From Pelobates cultripes (taxonomy: Eukaryota > Chordata > Amphibia > Anura > Pelobatidae), in the NCBI GenBank assembly GCA_933207985.1, contig OW240913.1, positions 104,132,840-104,196,839 on the forward strand: 64,000 nt of DNA. Direction: 5' to 3'. The translations under genes were made by a program, and so were the position numbers. Position 1 is the stretch's first letter. Each line of letters begins with the position of its first letter. Below are positions 36,737-46,527 of the stretch, piece by piece. The notes under the pieces are model-generated. The model was not told where the DNA came from, searched no databases, and saw only the letters and a list, made by a program, of their open reading frames with translations.

Positions 36737-38225
36737 CACCCTGTTCCAAATTATTATGCAAATTCTATTTAAGTGTCACAAAGATTAAATATTTTGTTTT
36801 TCAGTTTAACTCATGGATGGCATTGTGTCTCAGGGCTCTTTTGATCACTGAAAGCAATCTTGGACACCTGTGATAATTAGATTGCCAGGTGAGCTCAATT
36901 TAAGGAAAAACTACTAAAGGAGGGTGAAATAGTTAAATGCCTTGGATGAGGTATGAAATTTTTTTTCATATTTCACGAAAACTTAAGCGTGATCATCACA
37001 CTATTAAGAGATTTGTGGCTGATTCAGAGCACTGATGAGTTTGTGCAGATAAAGGCACATTGAGGAAGATTTCTGCCAAACCCATGCATCGGGTCAAGAG
37101 AGCAGCTGCTAAAATACCATTACATAGCAGCAAACAGATATTTGAAGCAGCTGGTGCCTCTGGAGTCCCACGGACATCAAGGTGTAGAGTCCTCCAGAGT
37201 CTTGCAACTATGCATAAACCTTCTATTTGGTCACCACTAACCAATGCTCACAAGCAGAAACGGCTGCATTGGGCAGAAAAATACATGAAGACTAATTTTC
37301 AAACAGTCCTGTTCACTGATGAGTGCCGTGCAAGCCTGGATGGTCCAGATGGATGGAGTAGTGGATGGTTGGTGGACGGCCACCCTGTTCCAATAAGGCT
37401 GCGACATCAGCAAGGCGATGGTGGAGTCATGTTTTGGGCCGGAATCATGGGAAGAGAGCTGGTCGGCCCCTTTAGGGTCCCCGAAGATGTAAAATGACCT
37501 CTGCAAAGTATGTGGAGTTTCTGACTAACCACTTTCTTCCCTGGTACAGAAGGAAGAACTATGCTTTCAGTAATAAAATCATCTTCATGCATGACAATGC
37601 ACCATCTCATGCTGCAAAGAATACCTCTGCATCAATGACTGCTATGGGGATAAAAGGAGAGAAAATCATGGTGTGGCCTCCATCCTCCCCTGATAACCTT
37701 TAGAGCATCCTCAAGCAAACGATCTGTGAGGGTGGGAGACAGTTTACATCCAAACAGCAGCTCTGGGAGGCTATTCTGACATCTTGCAAACAAATTCAGC
37801 AGAAACTGTCCAAAAACTCACAAGTTCAATGGATGCAAGACTTGTGAAGCTGCTATCAAATAAGGGGTCCTATGTTAAAATGTAACATGACCTGTTAAAA
37901 TGTTTAAAAAGTAAAAATGTTGTTATAAATTTGATTGAAATAGCTTTTGATTTCAGTAAATATGCTGCAAACACAACAAATGACAATTTTCAGTTCTTTA
38001 CAACCTATAAAGTGTTTTGAAACTTACTGTGAGTAATAATTTGGAACAGTGCATTGTAAGTTTTTTATGTTTAAAAAATACTGTTATAATTAGGAGGTTT
38101 ATTCAATAAAATTTGAATTGTACTCTTAATAGTTGATAACATGAGAATTGTACTGACTGTTATTTACATCAATTATTTAGGTAAATGAGAAAAATATCAT
38201 TTGCATAATAATTTGGAACAGGGTG
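36737..38225 (+). mobile_element. Tc1/mariner transposon with both terminal inverted repeats
   Basis: The ends are inverted copies of CACCCTGTTCCAAATTATTA, extending to about 28 bp (tgcaaat), and are flanked by TA dinucleotides (36735-36736 and 38226-38227). The length is about 1.49 kb, usual for an autonomous Tc1-like element. A disabled transposase lies inside. The element sits inside a larger palindrome: aaatttactaatac (36721-36734) just outside the left end and its exact complement (38243-38256) outside the right end. Confidence 0.9.
36973..37850 (+). pseudogene. Tc1-family DDE transposase
   Basis: This enzyme would cut and paste the surrounding element. The N-terminal helix-turn-helix region reads KLKRDHHTIKRFVADSEH, then a stop. 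37060-37497 is open and holds RVLQSLATMHKPSIW and the first catalytic Asp in FTDECRASLDGPD. A one-base frameshift at about 37494 (VPEDVK to TSAKYVEFL) moves to a second frame with the second catalytic Asp in MHDNAPSHAAK. The third acidic residue, normally in PDLNPIE, is lost: the sequence is SSPDNL followed by a stop. The C-terminus (SILKQTICEGGRQF, then SKQQLWEAI) continues in frame. Two or three stops plus the missing third acidic residue make it inactive. Confidence 0.85.
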
Positions 38226-38309
38226 TAAGTTTTAATTACTAAGTATTAGTAAATTTTGCCCCTACTCACTATACCGCTAGTAGCGGCATGTCTGTTTAAA
38301 AAAAAAGTG

Positions 38310-38810
38310 TCCCCCCTCCCGAGCCCCCACCCGTGCCGCGCGAGTGGAGGCTTTTAAACTAAAGGCCCCCTGGCCCCCACCCCTAAGCGGCGGATGGGGG
38401 CCCTAAATCAGAAACCCTGGCACGGCATATGGGGGCACTAAGGTAAAAAAAAAGGGGAGACCTATTGTCCTCCCTCGTCCCCCACCCCCGACCGTCGGGT
38501 GGGGACTCTAAAGTAAAATAATGGGGGGGACCTATTGTCCTCCCCCTGTCCCCCACCCCTGAGCGGTGTGTGTGGGGCACTAAATATCAATAAAGGGGGG
38601 GACCTAATGTCCTCCCCCTGGCCCCCACCCCTGAGAGGTGGGTTGGGGCCCTAAATTAGAATAAGGGGGGATCTAATGTCCTCCCCCCTGGCCCCCACCC
38701 CAGAGCGGTGGGTGGGGGCCCTAAATACCAATAAGGGGGGGAACCTAATGTCCTCCCCCCTGGCCCCCACCCCTGAGCGGCGGGTGCGGGCCCTAAATAA
38801 TAATTTATCC
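38310..38810. repeat. GC-rich tandem repeat, about 66-75-bp unit, about 6-7 copies
   Basis: Each unit has tggcccccacccctgagcgg, then tgggggccctaaa, then an A-rich spacer and gggggacctaatgtcctccc. Copies begin near 38370, 38480, 38555, 38625, 38690 and 38760. Runs of C5-6 and G6-7 alternate, so each unit can also fold on itself. Reading frames through it are spurious. Confidence 0.85.
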
Positions 38811-39430
38811 CTCCCAGGTGACTAGGGGTCCCCAAACCTCTAGTCACCACCCTCCCCCCAAAAATTAACCCCTACCTACCCCCTAACCCTAAAAATAATG
38901 AGGGGGGACCATTAACTAAGTACCTGTAAAAAAAAAAAAAAACTTACCATTTGATGTCTTCTTTTTTCTAAAATCTTCTTTTTTCATCCCCAAAAAAGGC
39001 CAAGTAAAAATCGATAATGACCGTTGCAATTAGAAAAAAAAAAAAACAAAGCGCCCAAAAAAATTATCCATCTTCACCCATGGAGGGCTCCACGCAGATT
39101 GAGCTCTGCAGGGTGGGGGAAGGCTTGTAAAGCCTTCCCCCACCCTGCAATTAGGCTCAGAGCACTCTGGTTGGTTGGTTTAAGCCATCCAATCAGAGTG
39201 CTCTGACAGGTAAATGAAGAGACTGACAGGTAAATCTCTACATTTACCTGTCACAGCACTCTGATTGGTTGGCTTGAAATCCACACAATGAGAGTGCTCT
39301 GGGTCATTTTACACAGCGTGGGAAAGTTCTTTGGAATTTTCCCACGTTGTGTTATTTGACTCATAACTCTCTGATTGGTTACTTTCAATCCACCAATCAG
39401 AGTGTAGTTATGAGTCAAGTTACACATTTT
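38811..39430. repeat. hairpin cluster (five stem-loops)
   Basis: Successive inverted repeats occur at 39108-39148 (perfect 19-bp stem, loop gta, starting gcagggtgggggaaggctt) and at 39158-39205 (cagagcactctggttgg with its complement). Others are at 39225-39252 (gacaggtaaat/atttacctgtc) with 39253-39301 (same agagcactctgattggttgg theme), at 39312-39352 (cacagcgtgggaaa/tttcccacgttgtg), and at 39357-39417 (tgactcataactctctgattgg with its complement). The recurring ccaatcagagtgctct arm links several of them. It probably represents foldback or satellite-type DNA adjoining the tandem array. Confidence 0.8.
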
Positions 39431-40616
39431 GGTGATGAGATGGCACAGAACCCGATAGTTATGAATAATCATCTAGTTTATGAAATGGTGAAAAGAACAG
39501 AAACTGTTTATAGACACATAAAACATCATATAATACATACGAGTCCAATAAAACGGTTGTTGGAAGAATGCCATGATGGTTGAACAAGCTAGCAGCCGTG
39601 ATGGCTGTACATAATACATAGGAAAAGACAGGAGATATAAGACAGACATTAAAAAGACCTACATGTGGAATGCTTAGGAGGATGATAAATACTTATGCAT
39701 ACACAGCTGGCATGGAGAATTAGGGTTGAAAGCAACAGGAAATGCTATAATATCTCACTAAGATTAGCAACAGAAATAAAACTTAAACTTAAACTGAACA
39801 TGACTGAATGATGCTCCTAATGCATGTAGACTGTACAAAGAAAGTCTGGATGGTGTTAGAACTGCAGATTTAGCTAACGGTTTTAGATTATACCCCAATG
39901 AAAATTACATAATTAAATGCATGCAAGCGGTCCTTTGGGGCATATTTACTAAACAGCGAATTACCAAACAATGTTGGCCCAATGAGTACCTGAATACCCA
40001 GAGGGCAGACAAACATTAAAATGTAGGGTGACTTACTGAAATGCATATGATGCAGTTTTATGAATTTGAGGTCATTTAGTAAGAAGATTTAAGCCATTTA
40101 CAAGATGTTCCCCTTTACAGAAAATAAGGAATTTTACATTTATGTGTACAGAGAATGTATATACAAGTTTATATTTTATTTCCTTTATCATATGTATAGG
40201 TCCAAGTTTGGCTAGACATAGATTTAGACAGTCAGTTACAACTTTAACATATAGAGAGAAACATTAAATTGCAGGGTGATTAATTAAAATGCATATGATA
40301 AAAGTCGATATGGCCTAATGAGGGCAAAATACAGTAAGCAGAATGAGGCACAGCTGCCAAATACAGTAAGCAAAATGAAGCATGCTATGCATGATTGAAA
40401 TAGGCTGAATTTACGTTACTATCCAAATGGCTGAACAAACAAACTTACGGTTTTGTTGAAAAAACAACAGTTATAGAAGCCATGGCTGGGCTGGATGCGG
40501 CAGTGCCCCATGAGCTTCTAGTGAGGCGGCTGTTTACTAGAGTGATTTAAAACAAATACTTGCGTGGGCTACACTAGGCCAAAACCAGCTTGTTTGGAGT
40601 TTAGGCAGTTTGTGTT
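39431..40616. other. anonymous DNA with faint internal repeats
   Basis: No gene was recognised. Similar phrases recur: tagggtgacttactgaaatgc at about 40024 and cagggtgattaattaaaatgc at about 40273, and ccaaatacagtaagca twice at 40324-40383. It may be an unclassified repeat. Confidence 0.45.
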
Positions 40617-40682
40617 GATTATTATTATTATTTTATTATTTTATTATTTATATAGCGCCATCAGATTCCGTAGCGCTGTACA
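40617..40682 (-). mobile_element. L2/SINE-type 3' tail
   Basis: On the minus strand this reads tgtacagcgctacggaatct, then gatggcgctatataaataat, then (AATAAT)n. It is the same tail type as the L2-like fragment at 2215-3080 (ggcgctctataaatatcataataat). It is the 3' end of a LINE or of a SINE that borrows its tail; the body upstream (40683-40840) was not classified. Confidence 0.65.
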
Positions 40683-40842
40683 ATGGGATGACCTTGGAAC
40701 TGGAAGTAGATGGTTCTGTACTGAACCAGACAGTCTCACCAGCCTGCGTCAGACCAATCATGGTAGGGAAGGGGGGAGTCCCTTTTAAAGGTCCATAAGC
40801 CCCTCCCACAACTTCAGGCCAAGCCTTCCAATATATACACAC

Positions 40843-41400
40843 TCATGTGAAAAAAAAAGAACACCCTCTTTGAATTCTATGGTTTTACATATCAGGTCAT
40901 CATCTGTTCCTTAGCAGGTCTCACAATTAGGTAAATACAACCTCAGATGAACAACACATGACATATTACACCGTGCCATGATTTATTTAAAAATAAATAA
41001 AGCAAAAATGTAAAAGCCGGGTGTGAAAAAACTACGTACATCTTATGATTCAATAGCTTGCAGAACCACCTTTAGCAACCATAGCCTGAAGTAATAATTT
41101 TCTGTATGATTTTTTTAGACACTCACATCATTGTGGAGTAATTTGGCCCACTCTTCTTTACAACATTGCTCCAGTTCGTTGAGGTTTGCTGACATTTGTT
41201 TATGCACAGCTCTCTTAAGATCCTGCCACAGCATTTCAATCGTGTTGAGATGTTGACATTGACTTGACTACTTTTCTTTTAAAGCCATTCCATTGTAGAT
41301 TTGCTAGTATGTTTGGGATGATTGTCCTGTTTCATGACCCAATTTTGGCCAAGCTTTAGCTCTCATGAACTTTAACATTTTACATTCTAACTGTAGAGTG
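40843..41400 (-). mobile_element. Tc1/mariner transposon, 3' half
   Basis: On the minus strand decayed transposase sequence shows MKQDNHPKHTSKSTMEWL (second catalytic Asp region: usually H-D-N-D-P-K-H, here Q-D-N-H-P-K-H). It then continues as an HKQMSANLNELEQ-type C-terminal helix in shifted frames and ends with LLQAMVAKGGSASY. The terminal region near 40843-40890 (cactcatgtgaaaaaaaaag, then aacaccctctttga) is the expected inverted end. The 5' half is missing. The segment that should hold PDLNPIE is scrambled. It is a different Tc1 family from the one at 36737. Confidence 0.75.
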
Positions 41401-41950
41401 TGAAATGCAACTCTTGGGTTTGCAAATGATCTGCCTTATTTATAAGCCAACCAGTTCCAACTGCATACATAATGACTATCCCATTGCATATGAATATATC
41501 CTGGAGGAGTCTAGAACTACCTTATTTAAATACGGAGAATGACAATGTTGAGATGGTACCGCTCATGGTGTGGGAAGCACACAAATATGTTATTAGAGCT
41601 TTCTTCCCTAAGAGTCTAAACTAAAGAAACAAAGGGCAGCTATAATGCACACTTTACTCTCTCAAATAAGGGAGGCTAAGCTTAAAAAACAAATACACAC
41701 CACACTCCTCCCACCAAGTTGTCATTACTAGATTACCGAGAGCTTTCAGATCTATTTAATGCAGCACATTAGGAACTCCTTCAGTCATACTCTTTTTTTC
41801 TATGTACAAGCAATAAGAGTGTGCAAGCTCCTTGCCCATATAATTAATGAAAAATTACACAAAACATATATCACTAAAATAAGGGATTTTTTGGGTGTTT
41901 TTGGGTAATTGGATGTTCTGAAGTGGCTTCTTGTATCCTGTGGCGATCGC
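41401..41950 (+). pseudogene. Tx1/L1-like ORF2 fragment (endonuclease-RT linker)
   Basis: Frames on the plus strand show LWEAHKYVIRAFFPKS, then QRAAIMHTLLSQIREAELK, and YVQAIRVCKLLAH, the linker between endonuclease and RT in Tx1-type L1 elements. The frame is broken by stops and shifts. Neither the endonuclease nor the RT core is recognisable nearby, so it is a short remnant. Its right edge is uncertain. Confidence 0.6.
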
Positions 41951-42240
41951 AAGCGTCAGTTGGCAGTGACGTATCATGAGTTTCGAGTATATCCGGTAAT
42001 GCGTCATGTCATATAGCACCTTTCATTGTTTGCTTCTATTGTATTCTGTGGATGTCACACATAAGTGACGTAACGTAAGTTTAGGGCACACACGGCCCCT
42101 CGTGATAACTTATGTTGCAAAGGCCATCATCCAGAAATTCCGTGTTTCATCACTCATGGAAGTAGTCTATTCATCATGTTGGATATAGGCAGTGTATTGT
42201 ATTAACATATAAATACAATGGAAGAAGTGCATAGAAAGAT
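41951..42240. other. unassigned segment
   Basis: Slightly GC-richer, with tcgcaagcgtcagttggcag and related CpG-containing phrases, but I can assign it to no element. Confidence 0.4.
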
Positions 42241-42334
42241 AAATTACCGTATTTTTCGCTCCATAAGACGCACTTTTTTTCCCCTCAAAAGTGAGGGGAA
42301 ATGTCTGTGCGTCTTATGGAGCGAATGTGAAGAT

Positions 42335-42556
42335 TTACTTACCTGTCTTGGAGCGTGGGCCGGCTTCACAGCGCGCTCCGCGGTCCAGGAACTTCTATTT
42401 CAGGTTCGGGTTTCCGGCGGGACTGAAAGGAAGTGTGCACACTGAGTGTGCACACTTCCTTTCAGTCCCGCCGGAAACCGGAACCTGAAATATTAGTTCC
42501 TGGACCGCGGAGAGCGCTGTGAAGCCGGCCCACGCTCCAAGACAGGTAAGTAATTA
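42335..42556. repeat. large palindrome, arms about 100 bp
   Basis: The sequence acttacctgtcttggagcgt onward is mirrored at 42530-42556 (cacgctccaagacaggtaag). The pairing continues inward through ccggcttcacagcgcgctcc and ccgcggtccaggaac to the centre at about 42446, where ggaagtgtgcacactgagtg meets its complement. A few mismatches and small indels occur. Confidence 0.9.
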
Positions 42557-43090
42557 TGGGACAAGGGGAGGGGGAGACACTATGGGACAAGGGGAGGGGA
42601 GGAGACACTATGGGACAAGGGGAGGGGGACACTATTGGAGAAAGGGAGGGGAGACACTATGGGAGAAGGGGAGGGGGGACACTATGGGACAAGGGGAGGG
42701 GAGGAGACACTATGGGACAAGGGGAGGGGGACACTATGGGAGAAAGGGAGGGGAGACACTATGGGACAAGGGGAGGGGGGGACACTATGGGACAAGGGGA
42801 GGGGGGACACTATGGGACAAGGGGAGGGGGAGACACTATGGGACAAGGGCAGGGGGGGACACTATGGGAGGGAAGGTGCACTATGGGACAATGGGAGGGG
42901 GGACACTATGGGATCAGAACACTAATGGACAAGGGGAGGAGGGGTTAAAGAACACTATGGGACAGGGTAGGAGGGGTTAACAATCACTATGGGACAGGGT
43001 AGGAGGGGTTAACAATCACTATGGGACAGGGTAGGAGGGGTTAACAATCACTATGGGACAGAGGAAAGGGGGGTTAAAGATCATTATGGG
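42556..43090. repeat. minisatellite of ggggaggggacactatgggacaa units
   Basis: About 20 G-rich units of 22-27 bp (gacactatgggacaagggga with gggg spacers) grade after about 42930 into three 42-44-bp units (acagggtaggaggggttaac, then aatcactatggg). Three overlapping open frames through it are repeat artefacts. Confidence 0.95.
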
Positions 43091-43489
43091 ACAGGGGAGA
43101 AAAAAAATATTCTGAACAAACTGTCCCATGGTAAGAAACACTATGGAACAGTTTGTTCAGAATATTTTTTTTTCTGGGTTTCCTCCTCTAAAAACTAGGT
43201 GCGTCTTATGGTGAGGTGCGTCTTATGGAGCGAAAAATACGGTAATAACCTAACAAATATTGGACATTTCTGAAATAAAATGTTTCAAGCATTGCTACTT
43301 TGCTACAGTGGGGCTTTCACCATGAAAGCTGCTTCCAGGACAGCAGTGACACAATGCATTGCCCCAAGAGGCAGGGGGAAATGTGTTGTGTCACTGCTAT
43401 TCCAGAATTAGCTTTACTGGACACAGATGTGTAGCGAACCTGGCAAGCGTATTGTAGGATTCACTATATATATATATATATATATATAT

Positions 43490-43605
43490 TTGTGGTCGGT
43501 TAATTAGTGACTGTGAAATAACATATGATTGGTTAAATTTGGTGAGGTGTGCTGGAACTGACGTAGGGTGTAGGCCTGTAGAATAGAGGGCCATCCCGAA
43601 GGTAT
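43490..43605 (-). repeat. Ngaro B2 repeat
   Basis: Starts tggtcggttaattagtgact on the plus strand and matches the B1 copy at 43717-43815 at about 85% or better, through gacgtagggtgtaggcctgt. Direct orientation. A (TA)n run lies just outside at 43463-43489. Confidence 0.85.
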
Positions 43606-43716
43606 TGTGTGAATATGAGAGGGTGCGGTGGGTGGGGTGAACAGCGTATGTCACGGCAAAGATAAGGAGAGAGGAGTAGCGTTTTATAGGAACGCTAACT
43701 CCTCCCACAAATGCAG
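43606..43716 (-). repeat. Ngaro A2 repeat
   Basis: The last 80 bases (43637-43716) match A1 at 50571-50650: aggagagaggag, gcgttttataggaacgctaa, ctcctcccacaaat. It sits exactly between the two B copies. Confidence 0.85.
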
Positions 43717-43815
43717 GTGGTCAGTTAATTAGTGACTGTGAAATACCAAATGATTGGTTAAAGTCGGTGAGGTGTGCCGGAACCGACGTAGGGTGTAGGC
43801 CTGTAAAAAATAGGG
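43717..43815 (-). repeat. Ngaro B1 repeat
   Basis: Direct copy of B2 (tggtcagttaattagtgact to gacgtagggtgtaggcctgt). It lies between the recombinase gene and A2, as expected for split direct repeats. Confidence 0.85.
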
Positions 43816-43869
43816 CAAAAAAATTGCAGATAAACACACTTTATTCTTAACATAATTATGATACAAGGT

Positions 43870-44787
43870 TCTTAAATGCTTGTCTTAACTCTTTCTCTGG
43901 ATGTCGTATGTATCTGTGTTATATAGTAGATTCCCAATGCCCTAATTTCTTAATTATATGAACTGGCATATTAGTACTGGATGTGGCTGATGCGGCCCCT
44001 ATCCTGAATGAGTGTCCAGAATGAGATGCGGGGTCCCAGCCTAATTTAATGCACAGAGTACGAATGTAAAACATGAACTTGGTAGAAGTTAGGGGATTGC
44101 CTAGCAGTGTAAAAAGCAGAGCGTGGCTGGGACTATCTTTGATCTGTGCTAAGTATGTGTGCTAAGTATGTGTCTATGACTTTAACCGGGCACCAGTTAT
44201 TTCCAGTTGGTAAAAGGGTATTTCAACTGGATGGCCTGTTTGTCTGGTCTTTGAATGTCGGAGTGATAGGATTTAGTGGTCATTTACCTTTTTAAAATCT
44301 TCTTTGATGAGACATAATTGCTTGTCTGTTTGTGTTGCAATCGTGAATTCTCTAGGCCTTAGGAACCCATAAAATGCTATATACATAGAGGTTTTTATAA
44401 CTAGGTTTGTGCAAGGTTCAAATGGTAGTGTGTCCAGTATGTCAGATAATGCCCGGAATTTCTCCCCATCTTTGGGTAGACGTTTGTTTGTAGTGTGATG
44501 ATCGAGTTTATTTATGCCTTTTAATATATTTTTATCGGGTAAGTACTGAGGAAAGGAGTATGGTTTGGCATGGCGGTCAAGACGTGGTGCTGTATGCCAG
44601 ACAGGTAAAGTTTAATCGTATTGTATGTATAAGTTTGAAGGTGGCAAAATGTAGCAAATTGAACTGAATAGTTGTGTAAATCGAATTCTACTGAGAACCT
44701 TTGGAAGACGGTCACGGCTCTGTCATATCTTCTCTTGGTATTCACGGATAACGCAGGCAGACAATTCATAACTGTGTGCCAAAACAC
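43870..44787 (-). pseudogene. Ngaro tyrosine recombinase
   Basis: The recombinase would join circular element DNA to the target by a covalent 3'-phosphotyrosine step, without target duplication. The core-binding segment is SVNTKRRYDRAVTVFQRF with the helix NTIKLYLSGIQHH. Catalytic residues are visible in order: Arg in YGFLRPREFT, His-x-x-Arg in SGHSFRIGAASA, His in LGHW, and the nucleophile Tyr in HRYIRHP. The full R...HxxR...H...Y set is thus preserved, although a stop sits three residues before the active Tyr (STI stop HRY). At least two other stops and a small 13-bp duplication (gctaagtatgtgt, about 44150-44175) interrupt the frame. The first codon of the visible frame is not an ATG. Confidence 0.85.
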
Positions 44788-44791
44788 TGGG

Positions 44792-46130
44792 CTAATCCAG
44801 GATTAATTTATCGAAATCTGGGGTTTGGGTGTGGTATTTGTCGGCAGTTGGGTGGAGGCTGAAGAATTCCTGTAATTTACAACGGGACAAAGCGTCAGCA
44901 GTAGAGTTAGAGTAACCTGGAATGTGTTCGCAATATAGAAAGAATTGAAAGGTGGCTGCCAACCATGTCAGTCTGCAAACTAACTTCATAATGACCAATG
45001 AAGGTGAACGGCCCTTATTGATTATGTCATGTCGCAGGCTGCCATGTTGTCTGTGTAACACTAAACGGCCATACCTGACCAGGCTTTACCCCATGTAAAG
45101 GCAGCCGCCACTATCGGGTAAATTTCGAATAAGTCCGATGTTTTGCGAAAGGAGGGTAAAGCGAGAGTCTCCTCCGGCCAGCAATTTCTTAACCAAGAGT
45201 TTTTGTATATTGCTGCAAACCCGGTATTGGCAGCTGCGTCTGTTCAAAAGGTTGGGGATTGGTCAGATATTGGAGGGATGAACATAGAGAACCCATTCCA
45301 ATGTTCTAAGAACTCCTTCCACATGGCTAGGTCTGCCATTGCCGGGGGATCTAAGTGACCAATATGATTATCTGGCAAACCTGGTAATAAACACAATAAC
45401 CTGGAAATAAATTATCTACCCTGGGGAATTATGCGCATTGCGAAGTTCAAAGAACCTAACAAAGATTGTAGGTCTTTACGAGTGTAAGTACCCTGTTGAA
45501 GGAACCTGTCTATCTCTTCGCATATGCGCCCAAGCTTGTCCTCGGGGAGACTTGACTGCATTGTGTCAGAATCCAGAGGGATGCCTAGGAAGTCGAGTTT
45601 GGTGGTGGGTTCAGTTGTTTTGTCCAGTGATAGAGGGACGCCTAATGTTGTAAATAGTGCTTTAGTGCTCTTTAGACTGATCGGAGTGCAGTTGCTGCAT
45701 TCTACCAACAATAAGTCGTCTAAATAATGTATCACCGTGGGGCACTTAGCGATATTGAGGAGGAACCAACAGAGAGTCTCAGCAAACATGTTGAATATTT
45801 TTGGGCTACTCTTACCCCCGAAAATAAGCCTAGTCGCAAAATAATAATCCTCTCTCCATTTGACCCCGTGATAATGCCATAATGAAGGATGAATGGGTAA
45901 CAACTTAAAGGCATTAGTGATATCGGTCTTACTGAGCCATGCGGCTTTACCTGCCCTCAAGATTGCTTGTATGGCATTATCCACAGTGGCATAGTGAAGA
46001 GAGAATTCGGTAGATGGAATGAGGGAGTTAAGGCTTGGGTTTGCGGACGAATGATGAGCAGACAGATCAATGATTAGACGTTTTTTATTGGAATATTTAC
46101 TGGTGGCTATCCCGATTGGATTTGTGCGCC
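44792..46130 (-). pseudogene. Ngaro reverse transcriptase and RNase H
   Basis: The RT enters at about 46125 (NPIGIATSKYSNKKRL, IIDLSAHH). An intact frame 45984-45412 has the A block WLSKTDITNAFKLLPIHP, FGGKSSPKIFNMFAETLCW and the catalytic IHYLDDLLLV. The thumb block KLDFLGIPLDSDTMQ and SLLGSLNFAMRIIPQGR follow. The RNase H then runs with TDAAANTGFAAIYK (catalytic Asp), EIYPIVAAAFTWG (catalytic Glu) and CYTDNMAAC (third Asp). It ends with HIPGYSNSTADALSRCK at 44870. This RT/RNase H is typical of Ngaro-like, not DIRS1-like, elements. Stops precede TDAA and CYTD, and a frame change follows CYTDNMAAC. Confidence 0.9.
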
Positions 46131-46527
46131 AGGAGATGAGGGGGGGGGAGGGCGGAGGAAAATGGGCATATCGTGAAGCCTTTTTGGATTTCTTTACTGA
46201 ATAGTTAGTCTACTGTTTGTGAATTGTTCCAAGCTGAAATGAGGTTGGGACATTCTAATGTGCCTTCGGGGACTGACACCATCCTGGTGTGAAAACCTTC
46301 CGAGAACCCAAGTAATAAGTATTCCACCAAGTGAGGAGATGGGTGCGACTTCGAATAGAATTCTAGATTACTTGTATTTACCTCGGTTAGTCATTTCTTG
46401 GGATTCAATTTAGATGGGCACATGGTTTTGGCATGTGCCCTAAAGCATATGGAACAGATGTGCAGTAATCTGCAAGCGCTAAAGCTACATGCCCCTGCAT
46501 TAAAATTATTACATATTTGGGCTTTGC

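Larger units (their letters stand above)
42243..43248. mobile_element. MITE-like element with TACCGTATTTTTCG ends, swollen by a minisatellite
   Basis: The terminal inverted repeats are TACCGTATTTTTCGCTCCAT plus AAGACGCAC at the left (42246 on) and the exact mirror at the right (gtgcgtcttatggagcgaaaaatacggta, 43217-43245). TA at the edges would fit a TA-type duplication. Inside are a palindrome of about 100-bp arms (42335-42556), a minisatellite (42556-43090) and a second 24-bp-stem hairpin (43101-43171). No transposase is present. Elements with this terminus are widespread in animals; I do not commit to a superfamily. Confidence 0.8.

Noticed and set aside
38310..38810. CRISPR-like array
   Set aside because: Regular spacing comes from a plain tandem repeat; there are no unique spacers and the context is a vertebrate nuclear genome.
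42519..42980. Gly-rich frames of about 100-150 codons
   Set aside because: Pure minisatellite translation in three frames.
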